5,446 nt of DNA. Source: an uncultured bacterium (GTDB taxonomy: Bacteria > Planctomycetota > Uabimicrobiia > Uabimicrobiales > JABWCH01). A model generated the notes under the pieces. It had not been told where the DNA came from. It ran no database searches and saw only the letters and a list, made by a program, of their open reading frames with translations. Of this stretch, positions 1 through 4,178 are shown one piece after another. The first letter of the stretch is position 1. Every line of letters starts with the position of its first letter. The position numbers were made by a program, and so were the translations under genes. The stretch spans positions 1 through 5,446 of the forward strand of contig CALKWO010000290.1 in assembly GCA_938003875.1 (NCBI GenBank). Reading direction: 5' to 3'.

Positions 1-11
1 TTAAAGCGACT

Positions 12-55
12 TGTTATGCCTGCCAGGCTAGCTTGCTAGCCCATGCAGTATAACA
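12..55. repeat. Large interrupted hairpin at the left edge
   Basis: Three nested arms pair in order: TGTTAT (12-17) with ATAACA (50-55), CTGC (20-23) with GCAG (45-48), and GGCTAGC (26-32) with GCTAGCC (35-41), leaving a TT loop. The outer right arm (51-55) is also the outer arm of the next palindrome, so the two folds exclude each other. On the minus strand the left flank reads CATAACAAGTCGC, which resembles the first half of a further attC-type site cut by the window edge. The hairpin is directly visible; its role is unknown. Confidence 0.5.
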
Positions 56-107
56 TAGAAATCAACTGCTGAGCGATAGCTCAGTCAGTTGCATTGAAAT
101 GTTAGAA
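48..107 (-). repeat. 60-bp palindromic element, attC-like, copy 1
   Basis: On the minus strand the element begins TTCTAAC and ends GTTATAC, each one base off the integron core consensus (RYYYAAC and GTTRRRY, 6 of 7). Between them is a long imperfect stem: CAACTG and CTGAGC pair with GCTCAG and CAGTTG around a four-base loop, with one extra base in one arm. Such an unpaired base is typical of attC folds. It lies downstream of a gene, in the orientation an attC site has in a cassette. Copy 2 at 2214-2273 has the same length and compensatory changes in both stems. It could instead be a structured 3' UTR element, since homology between the copies continues past the core into the terminator. Confidence 0.4.
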
Positions 108-128
108 CCATAAACGATATGGCTCTAA
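102..128 (-). repeat. Imperfect hairpin of the 3' module, copy 1
   Basis: On the minus strand TTAGAGCCAT (128-119) pairs with ATGGTTCTAA (111-102) through ten base pairs, one of them G-U, around a seven-base loop. The G-U pair forms only in a minus-strand transcript; on the plus strand that position is an A-C mismatch. This fits RNA made from the gene strand. The hairpin overlaps the first core of the 60-bp palindrome and is repeated at 2268-2294 with one more mismatch. Confidence 0.45.
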
Positions 129-136
129 AAATGCAT

Positions 137-163
137 AAAAAAAGCCTACCATAACAGAAGGCT
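137..163 (-). terminator. Rho-independent terminator of the Rha-nuclease gene
   Basis: Downstream of the stop codon, minus-strand AGCCT (163-159) pairs with AGGCT (147-143). The stem extends inward past one mismatch through C-G and G-U pairs to a three-base loop, and a run of seven T follows. The same arrangement follows the ORF6N gene at 2304-2332. Confidence 0.75.
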
Positions 164-179
164 ACACAAAAAGATTCCT

Positions 180-1274
180 CTAAACAAGCTGTTCAATATT
201 GTACAGCGTGATGACTTCTTTGGGTTTGGCTTTCAGAATACCATTCACCAAATCTTCCAGGCTTATTTTATGATGAAAGCGAACCAGGGCATAGCGTTCC
301 CTGATATATTCCTCTCGTCTTTTCTCTTCTTCTAGATCATAAAATTTGTGACAGTAGCCATTACACTCCAAACATAAGCCGAAGCCAAAGAAATTTGGGA
401 TAAAGAAATCTACACGGTAGCTCCCAATAGGATGATTATACCTGAGATCAAAGCCTTCAAAAACTTTGGAAAGTACACTACGCCATTCTATTTCACCCTT
501 TGTTTCTATTTTTAAAAAGTTGCCTATATTTCCAAATAACATTTTTTTAGCTTCTATCCCTTTTTCTGTATCCATCCCAAAAGTTATTTTTGCCACATCA
601 TCAAAAGAATAGCCCTTCATGTGTTTTGCTTTGCTTCCTAAAGCTTTTATTGTTTCTAAATCTAAAGAAATTGGTTTGATATTTTGGTTGTGTTTTCGTA
701 GGAAATTATTCAAGGTGCTTTCTGGAATTTTAAGAAACTGTATTATATCCTTTTTTGTTGCAATATTGTTGGGAATAGAAGAAATAAATCCTAAATCTTT
801 TAGCAATTGCACTCCATCCCAAGTTTGAGCTTTTTCTCTTGCTTTAGCATAATCTCCCTGCCTTACTGCACTTCTAATCTCTTGAAGGCTTGTCAAAATA
901 GCATGTTTTTTCTCCCATGCTTTTGACCCACTAAAATCGGCAATAAGATGTTCTGTTTGATCTTGGGTAAGTGCATAAACTAAACGCATTCTTTGAGCTG
1001 AAGAACCGATCTCTACCATTTCCCCAAAAGTGGGGAAATGGTTAGCTAAGTATCCTTTTTTCTGTAGTTTATATATATTTCTTTCTACCAAATGGTCATG
1101 TCGTATGTTGAAATAGGATGCTAGGTCTGTACTCAAAGTAAACACATGTCTTTCCAAATTTTCCAAAGTTATAGAAACTCCCTTTGTTTTCCAAAGAGGA
1201 ACAGAACTTAACCTTTGTTCACAGCTTTCCAAAATATCACCAATTAAAAGAATTTTTTTTGATTTTATGCTCAT
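180..1274 (-). CDS. Rha-family antirepressor-like protein fused to a Vsr/DUF559-like nuclease domain
   Basis: This is a 364-residue two-domain protein. Residues about 35-131 form a phage Rha (pRha) regulatory domain: DLASYFNIRHDHL at 50-62, ALTQDQTEHLI at 101-111, then FSGSKAWEKKHAIL. Residues about 165-245 are a linker with a possible helix-turn-helix (KDIIQFLKIPESTLNNFLRK). Residues about 261-345 look like a DUF559/Vsr-type PD-(D/E)XK nuclease: E263, YRVDFFIP with D289, LECNGYCH with E303 and N305, then EEEKRREEYIRE and ALVRF. The start is taken at 1274, where AGGAG lies seven bases upstream and the 131-residue paralogue aligns from its own first Met. An in-frame ATG at 1304 has no ribosome site and falls inside the antisense target region. 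The gene follows a C4-like leader and is closed by a terminator. The domain calls rest on motifs read by eye; nuclease activity is inferred. Confidence 0.8.
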   Translation of the reverse strand: MSIKSKKILLIGDILESCEQRLSSVPLWKTKGVSITLENLERHVFTLSTDLASYFNIRHDHLVERNIYKLQKKGYLANHFPTFGEMVEIGSSAQRMRLVYALTQDQTEHLIADFSGSKAWEKKHAILTSLQEIRSAVRQGDYAKAREKAQTWDGVQLLKDLGFISSIPNNIATKKDIIQFLKIPESTLNNFLRKHNQNIKPISLDLETIKALGSKAKHMKGYSFDDVAKITFGMDTEKGIEAKKMLFGNIGNFLKIETKGEIEWRSVLSKVFEGFDLRYNHPIGSYRVDFFIPNFFGFGLCLECNGYCHKFYDLEEEKRREEYIRERYALVRFHHKISLEDLVNGILKAKPKEVITLYNIEQLV

Positions 1275-1303
1275 TACAATACTCCTGACAAAGTATACTG
1301 ACA
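1275..1303 (-). promoter_or_regulatory. Antisense target repeats and ribosome binding site, Rha-nuclease gene
   Basis: TGTCAG occurs twice on the minus strand, at 1303-1298 and 1290-1285. The second copy overlaps the Shine-Dalgarno AGGAG (1286-1282), seven bases before the ATG at 1274. Both copies are exact complements of the loop word CTGACA in the upstream leader (1330-1325). Pairing at the second copy would cover part of the ribosome site. Confidence 0.65.
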
Positions 1304-1307
1304 TGTC

Positions 1308-1366
1308 AAAAAAGAGGCAGGCGGTGTCAGTTTCCGCTTTTCAGGGCATATGCAAACCTTAGCCTC
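1308..1366 (-). ncRNA. C4-like antisense leader RNA, copy A
   Basis: On the minus strand, outer stem GAGGC (1366-1362) pairs with GCCTC (1318-1314), followed by a run of six T. Inside are a hairpin closed by AGG and CCT (1359-1357, 1345-1343) and a second closed by GCGG and CCGC (1337-1334, 1324-1321). The nine-base loop of the second ends in CTGACA (1330-1325). This word is complementary to two TGTCAG repeats downstream, one overlapping the ribosome site of the Rha-nuclease gene. Fold, loop geometry and position before an antirepressor gene match what is known of the C4 antisense RNA of phages P1 and P7. The fold is seen directly; identity with the Rfam C4 family is inferred. The outer stem plus U-run could also terminate transcripts from the gene at 1396-2160. 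Confidence 0.65.
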
Positions 1367-1374
1367 AAATTTTA

Positions 1375-1404
1375 ATAATAATTTTCTAAATTTTTCTATG
1401 ATAA
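1375..1404 (-). promoter_or_regulatory. Candidate promoter for leader A
   Basis: A -10-like TATTAT (1380-1375, five of six to TATAAT) lies 18 bases after a -35-like TTATCA (1404-1399, four of six to TTGACA). Initiation about seven bases downstream would fall near 1368, right before the outer stem of leader A. The region is very AT-rich, so a chance match is possible. The -35 lies within the end of the upstream coding region. Confidence 0.35.
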
Positions 1405-2160
1405 CGATTTAAATTTCCAAAGCCTTACATCAATAAAATCACACTCTCTATCTTCATCTGTAAGCCCCCAATCTCCTCGAGGACAAAAGAAAGATTTAAG
1501 TTCAACATTAAAGTTTTTAAAATCAATCTTAAAATCTTCTCTCCCTACTTGAGATTGAAGGCCATCGGTTAATGTATTTAATCTATTTAAAACTTCTTTT
1601 GGAAGTGCAGTCCTATCTATATTTATATTGCCTAAAGCATGATATTGAGCGGGTGCCCAGAGTCTTGCCCAAGCAGATTTTCCTTGATACACTGGAAACC
1701 TTGGGTCATGCTCTAAAGGAAGAATTGCTTTTATTGCTTCATTTTGCCAAACTTTATTGTAAAATTCTTTGCGTCCCCCTATTAAAAGATATTTTTCTTT
1801 TGCAATTTGAAGAGATAATAAACGAAGTACATCTTCTAGTATTTGATTTGTAAAATCCTGGCTCGTTATTATAAATTTTACTTCAATTGCAATATCTATT
1901 TCTCTATCTTCGCTTTTTTGATTTTCATCAATAAATCTGACTAAATCAATTGCCATTGGTTTCCCTTTTTTGCCAGTTTTCCATTCTTGAGGAGTGTACT
2001 CTCTTCCTAATTTCGGTGCCCAAAACCGCCCTAAGTATTCCACTGCATTGTCTACAAATTTTCTTTCATCTAGCTCAGAGTCAGAATATACTACCATTTG
2101 TTCAGAATCTGTGTTATTTGCAACATATCGAACAAATCTTGAATAACTCCAGTTTGCCAT
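1396..2160 (-). CDS. Putative PD-(D/E)XK-type nuclease, otherwise unrecognised
   Basis: The product has 254 residues, is soluble, and has no signal peptide or membrane segment. I do not recognise the family. The visible clue is a PD-(D/E)XK-like core: AIDLVRF with D72, then IAIEVKFI with E93 and K95, followed by a helix (DVLRLLSLQIAKEKYLLI, 110-127), the order expected in restriction-type folds. A charged, flexible segment (DENQKSEDREID) separates the two strands. The C-terminus has FFCPRGDWGLTDED (224-237), which I cannot place. AGGA at 2172-2169 lies eight bases before the ATG. The gene starts 53 bases after a 60-bp palindrome, with no obvious promoter between, and precedes leader A and the Rha-nuclease gene. 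Two adjacent nuclease-like products suggest a defence or element-conflict role, which is an inference. Confidence 0.6.
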   Translation of the reverse strand: MANWSYSRFVRYVANNTDSEQMVVYSDSELDERKFVDNAVEYLGRFWAPKLGREYTPQEWKTGKKGKPMAIDLVRFIDENQKSEDREIDIAIEVKFIITSQDFTNQILEDVLRLLSLQIAKEKYLLIGGRKEFYNKVWQNEAIKAILPLEHDPRFPVYQGKSAWARLWAPAQYHALGNINIDRTALPKEVLNRLNTLTDGLQSQVGREDFKIDFKNFNVELKSFFCPRGDWGLTDEDRECDFIDVRLWKFKSLS

Positions 2161-2213
2161 ATATTTGTTCCTAAAATTCTATGTTAATCACAACTCTCAT
2201 TAAACTATGAGCC

Positions 2214-2273
2214 GACTAACATTGAAATCAATTGTTGAGCGTTAGCTCAATCAATTGCATTGTTGTGTTAGAA
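2214..2273 (-). repeat. 60-bp palindromic element, attC-like, copy 2
   Basis: On the minus strand it runs from TTCTAAC to GTTAGTC, exactly 60 bases like copy 1, and the outer CTAAC and GTTAG pair fully. The inner arms are CAATTG and TTGAGC with GCTCAA and CAATTG, again with one extra base in one arm. Compared with copy 1, at least two base pairs change on both sides (C-G to T-A), so the fold is kept while the sequence drifts. It sits behind the ORF6N gene and 53 bases before the next ATG, where a cassette recombination site would be. The core match is 6 of 7 on each side. Confidence 0.4.
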
Positions 2274-2294
2274 TCATAAACGACATGGCTCTAA
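2268..2294 (-). repeat. Imperfect hairpin of the 3' module, copy 2
   Basis: Minus-strand TTAGAGCCAT (2294-2285) faces ATGATTCTAA (2277-2268), with one G-U pair and one mismatch. It is the counterpart of 102-128 and likewise overlaps the first core of the 60-bp palindrome. Confidence 0.4.
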
Positions 2295-2303
2295 AATACG
2301 AAT

Positions 2304-2332
2304 AAAAAACAAGCCCTCCACAATGGAAGGCT
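2304..2332 (-). terminator. Rho-independent terminator of the ORF6N gene
   Basis: Minus-strand AGCCTTCCA (2332-2324) pairs with TGGAGGGCT (2320-2312) over nine pairs, one of them G-U, around a three-base loop. The T-rich tail TGTTTTTT follows. It starts 13 bases after the stop codon and is homologous in place and outer stem to the terminator at 137-163. Confidence 0.8.
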
Positions 2333-2345
2333 ATACTGTAAAACT

Positions 2346-3242
2346 TTAAAAAATAAATTCTGATTGGTTTTCAGATTCTTTCAGAATTGGAATTACACTT
2401 TCTAGCCACATAAGCTGCTGAACAGCTCGTCCATCTTTATGCTTTTTGTTTGTATCTTTAAGTACGGAAAATGCTTTTCCCTTTTCTGTAGGCTTCCAGC
2501 ATTTTTTATCTTTGGCATCACGAAAAGATTCTTGAAGACCAACTTTTTCCAAAAGTTTATTGACCTTTTGAGCTGAAAGTTCGAATTTTTTGCCTATTGC
2601 AGTTGGAGCAAGATGGATTTCTTGAACTTCACAAGTAAGTTGCTTTTGGCCTAGCAATTCAAGAGGGTCATATCCTAAAAAATGTTTTACTGCCATAGAG
2701 GCAGATAGAATAGCATGATTTCCTGTTAAACCTGCTGTTTCTGCCATTTTTTTGCATAGTTCAAATTGATTGGTAATTTCTACTAAAAGTTTAGATAATT
2801 TTCCAGATGTTTGATCAATAGTAATATTTAGATGTTGTTGAATTTCTTCCATCTTGAAATATTTTCTGATCATTTCCTTATAAGTTTGTTTCGCAAGGTC
2901 AGATTTTAAGTCACGACAAAGTAAGGCATAGCCTTGCTGGGATAGCAGGTAGATGTATTTGGAAGCATTCAAAGCATCATTACTATAAAAATTTAATAAA
3001 AAATTACGATAAATTTGGCTATACTCTGGAAGTATAGCCAAATTTATAATGTCAATTCCTTCTTCATACCAATCGAGATTGCTATTGATAAGCTGATTAA
3101 TCTTAAATAATTCTCTTCCATGAAGCTCTGCGATTTGTTTTGCCAAGATAGCAGGTTGCCCTGCTCCAAAACCTCCATAAATTTTAGGAATGGTTTTTCC
3201 ATTTATTGTAACTGTTTGGTCACTTAAAGTTAATAATTCCAT
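2346..3242 (-). CDS. ORF6N-domain phage antirepressor-like protein
   Basis: The product has 298 residues. Residues about 10-68 match an ORF6N domain: VTINGKTIPKIY, then AKQIAELHGRELFKINQLI (34-52) and EEGIDIINL. Residues about 96-129 (YIYLLSQQGYALLCRDLKSD, KEMIRKYF) fit the following region common in such proteins. Residues about 130-170 look helical and may oligomerise. The C-terminus holds a winged-helix-like antirepressor domain: TAIGKKFELSAQKVNKLLEK (214-233), then CWKPTEKGKAFSV. In the family such proteins bind DNA or repressors and derepress prophage genes; the target here is unknown. The start is supported by AAAGGA a few bases upstream. The gene is preceded by leader D and two GCAGTA repeats next to its ribosome site, and followed by a terminator and 60-bp palindrome. 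Confidence 0.75.
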   Translation of the reverse strand: MELLTLSDQTVTINGKTIPKIYGGFGAGQPAILAKQIAELHGRELFKINQLINSNLDWYEEGIDIINLAILPEYSQIYRNFLLNFYSNDALNASKYIYLLSQQGYALLCRDLKSDLAKQTYKEMIRKYFKMEEIQQHLNITIDQTSGKLSKLLVEITNQFELCKKMAETAGLTGNHAILSASMAVKHFLGYDPLELLGQKQLTCEVQEIHLAPTAIGKKFELSAQKVNKLLEKVGLQESFRDAKDKKCWKPTEKGKAFSVLKDTNKKHKDGRAVQQLMWLESVIPILKESENQSEFIF

Positions 3243-3274
3243 AATATTCCTTTCTACTGCAAAAGGTATACTGC
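3243..3274 (-). promoter_or_regulatory. Antisense target repeats and ribosome binding site, ORF6N gene
   Basis: GCAGTA occurs twice on the minus strand, at 3274-3269 and 3260-3255. The second ends two bases before the Shine-Dalgarno AAAGGA (3253-3248). Both are exact complements of TACTGC in the loop of leader D (3303-3298). Their spacing resembles that of the TGTCAG pair before the Rha-nuclease gene, and both sites share a CAGTATAC stretch. Confidence 0.55.
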
Positions 3275-3280
3275 GTAGAT

Positions 3281-3349
3281 AAAAAAAGGGAAACCAGGCA
3301 GTAATTTTACTGGCTTGTCGAAAAAGGTTACGATCCTCTTCCTATCCCT
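3281..3349 (-). ncRNA. C4-like antisense leader RNA, copy D
   Basis: On the minus strand, outer stem AGGGA (3349-3345) pairs with TCCCT (3291-3287), followed by a run of seven T. A small hairpin is closed by AGG and CCT (3337-3335, 3327-3325). A second is closed by CCAG and CTGG (3313-3310, 3297-3294), with a 12-base loop ending in TACTGC (3303-3298). As in copies A and B, the antisense word sits at the 3' end of the loop. It is complementary to two GCAGTA repeats before the ORF6N gene. An alternative stem CAGTAA with TTACTG would hide part of the word. The primary sequence differs from A and B, so the assignment rests on geometry and target pairing. Confidence 0.5.
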
Positions 3350-3370
3350 AAACGAAATCAAATCTTTTAA

Positions 3371-3421
3371 ATAAGGCAGGAGGTGACAATATCCGCTTTA
3401 TACCCTGTCTTAACACCTTAT
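3371..3421 (-). ncRNA. Orphan C4-like leader remnant, copy C
   Basis: This stretch resembles leaders A and B in sequence: AAAGCGGA, then CACC, CCTGCCT and TTT on the minus strand. The outer stem ATAAGG (3421-3416) pairs with CCTTAT (3376-3371), with a compensatory change from G-C to A-T relative to A and B. The inner GCGG and CCTC arms have a mismatch and the U-run is weak. The expected antisense word TTGTCA has no exact partner next to a ribosome site; only GACAA within leader D pairs with five of its bases. It is probably a decayed leader left by a lost or replaced gene. Confidence 0.4.
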
Positions 3422-3422
3422 A

Positions 3423-3549
3423 AAAAACTATTAAGTTTTTAAAGGCAATAGGTTACGGAGGTGTCTGACCATTCTTTAATAGGTTACGGAGGTGTCTGAC
3501 CATTCTTTAAAAACTATTAAGTTTTTAAAGGCAATAGGTTACATTCTTT
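3423..3549. repeat. Composite direct repeat with REP-like core
   Basis: A 31-bp unit beginning AATAGGTTACGGAGG occurs twice in perfect tandem (3447-3477 and 3478-3508). It is preceded by an inverted repeat, AAAAACT with AGTTTTT around ATTA (3423-3440), followed by AAAGGC. From 3509 the whole arrangement begins again at an 86-bp offset. In that copy the 14 bases GGAGGTGTCTGACC are missing, so GGTTAC (3537-3542) joins ATTCTTT directly. GGTGTCTGACC has GGT and ACC arms and resembles the GGTCAGACACC motif seen near REP-associated transposases in some bacteria; that link is from memory and uncertain. No coding function is apparent. Confidence 0.7.
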
Positions 3550-3636
3550 TTCTATAGCTCGATTCTATGATTCAACTGCAGAAAAAGCTTGCTCAACTCA
3601 ATACATCCCTTTATTTATAAGGGTTTCAGACAACTT
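3550..3636. other. Intergenic remainder without recognised gene
   Basis: Together with the leaders and repeats to its left, this completes nearly 400 bases without a gene. It contains one small palindrome, CCCTT (3607-3611) with AAGGG (3619-3623), close to the stop of the short Rha gene. The palindrome has no T-run on the minus strand, so I do not call a terminator. Nothing homologous to the nuclease half of the long Rha protein is present. Confidence 0.5.
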
Positions 3637-4032
3637 TTATTGAAGCCTATTTAAAATATCATGTTTTTTCTGAAAAGCTCTAGTCCCTGCAAAATCCATA
3701 ATCAAATGTTCTGTTTGCTGTCGAGTGAGCGAATAGACATTACGAGATGCTTGTGCTGCATTACCAATTTTGAACATCTCCCTAAAATTAGGGAGATGTT
3801 CTGATAGATACTTTTTTTTCTGTAATTTGGCAATGTTTTGAGAGCATAGATGATCATGTCTTATTTTAAAATAAGAAGCTATATCGCTGCTCAAAATAAA
3901 AATATTTTCAAGTAGATTATCGTAGGTAATATCAACGCCTTTAGCTTTCCAAAGTGGAATTCCTTCTGGTGTATACATGTATATCTCTAAAATTTCGGTA
4001 ATTAACGGTAGATGATTTTTTGTTTTTGTCAT
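3637..4032 (-). CDS. Rha-domain antirepressor-like protein, short form
   Basis: The 131 residues align without a gap to the first 131 residues of the Rha-nuclease protein at 180-1274; about 71 are identical by hand count. Shared motifs include PLWKAKGV (26-33), SYFKIRHDHL (53-62), LQKKKYL (70-76), LTRQQTEHLI (102-111) and KKHDIL. It stops at LQ, precisely where the partner continues into its linker and nuclease domain. It is therefore either a natural Rha-only regulator or a truncated relic of the longer form. AGGAG (4045-4041) lies eight bases before the ATG. Leader B and two ACCAG-containing repeats precede it. Unlike the other two antirepressor-type genes it has no terminator or 60-bp palindrome behind it. 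Confidence 0.7.
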   Translation of the reverse strand: MTKTKNHLPLITEILEIYMYTPEGIPLWKAKGVDITYDNLLENIFILSSDIASYFKIRHDHLCSQNIAKLQKKKYLSEHLPNFREMFKIGNAAQASRNVYSLTRQQTEHLIMDFAGTRAFQKKHDILNRLQ

Positions 4033-4062
4033 ATATGATACTCCTGGTTAAATATCCTGGTA
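4033..4062 (-). promoter_or_regulatory. Antisense target repeats and ribosome binding site, short Rha gene
   Basis: TACCAG (4062-4057) and AACCAG (4049-4044) repeat on the minus strand, and the second overlaps the Shine-Dalgarno AGGAG (4045-4041). Leader B carries CTGGTA, which pairs with six bases of the first copy and five of the second. The region aligns to 1275-1303 but has different target words, changed at both repeats. Confidence 0.6.
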
Positions 4063-4067
4063 AATTT

Positions 4068-4119
4068 AAAAGAGGCAGGCGGTACCAGTTCCGCCTTTCA
4101 GGCGATCGTCCCTAGCCTC
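4068..4119 (-). ncRNA. C4-like antisense leader RNA, copy B
   Basis: On the minus strand, outer stem GAGGC (4119-4115) pairs with GCCTC (4076-4072), followed by TTTT. A small hairpin is closed by AGG and CCT (4113-4111, 4102-4100). A strong six-pair hairpin, AGGCGG with CCGCCT (4096-4091, 4082-4077), has an eight-base loop ending in CTGGTA (4088-4083). That word pairs with the targets before the short Rha gene. AGGCG can alternatively pair with the preceding CGCCT around GAA, giving an exclusive second fold, but leader A does not keep this alternative. The element begins 60 bases after the lipoprotein stop and may double as that gene's terminator. Confidence 0.7.
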
Positions 4120-4178
4120 ATAAAGTTAACTAAAAAATATTGATGAACATAAATAACATCACAATTTAAATTTTTATG

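Noticed and set aside
48..128. tRNA gene or tRNA-derived attachment site
   Set aside because: The nested stems do not form a cloverleaf, and no anticodon, T-loop motif or CCA end can be found.
619..828. Plus-strand open frame of 69 codons
   Set aside because: It is antisense to the middle of the Rha-nuclease gene, with no ribosome site or motif.
1275..1304. Upstream ATG at 1304 as start of the Rha-nuclease protein
   Set aside because: It lacks a Shine-Dalgarno and lies in the antisense target region. The ATG at 1274 has AGGAG at proper spacing and matches the first residue of the short paralogue.
1572..1853. Plus-strand open frame of 93 codons
   Set aside because: It lies wholly inside the nuclease-like gene on the other strand, has no ribosome site, and reads as a Leu-rich shadow of that gene.
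1950..2174. Plus-strand open frame of 74 codons
   Set aside because: It is antisense to the start of the nuclease-like gene and has Leu- and Ser-rich shadow composition.
3423..3549. CRISPR array
   Set aside because: The 31-bp units are in direct tandem without unique spacers, and no cas gene is present.
3607..3623. Palindrome CCCTT/AAGGG as terminator of the short Rha gene
   Set aside because: On the minus strand it is followed by ATGTATTG rather than a T-run, and the stem is only five pairs.
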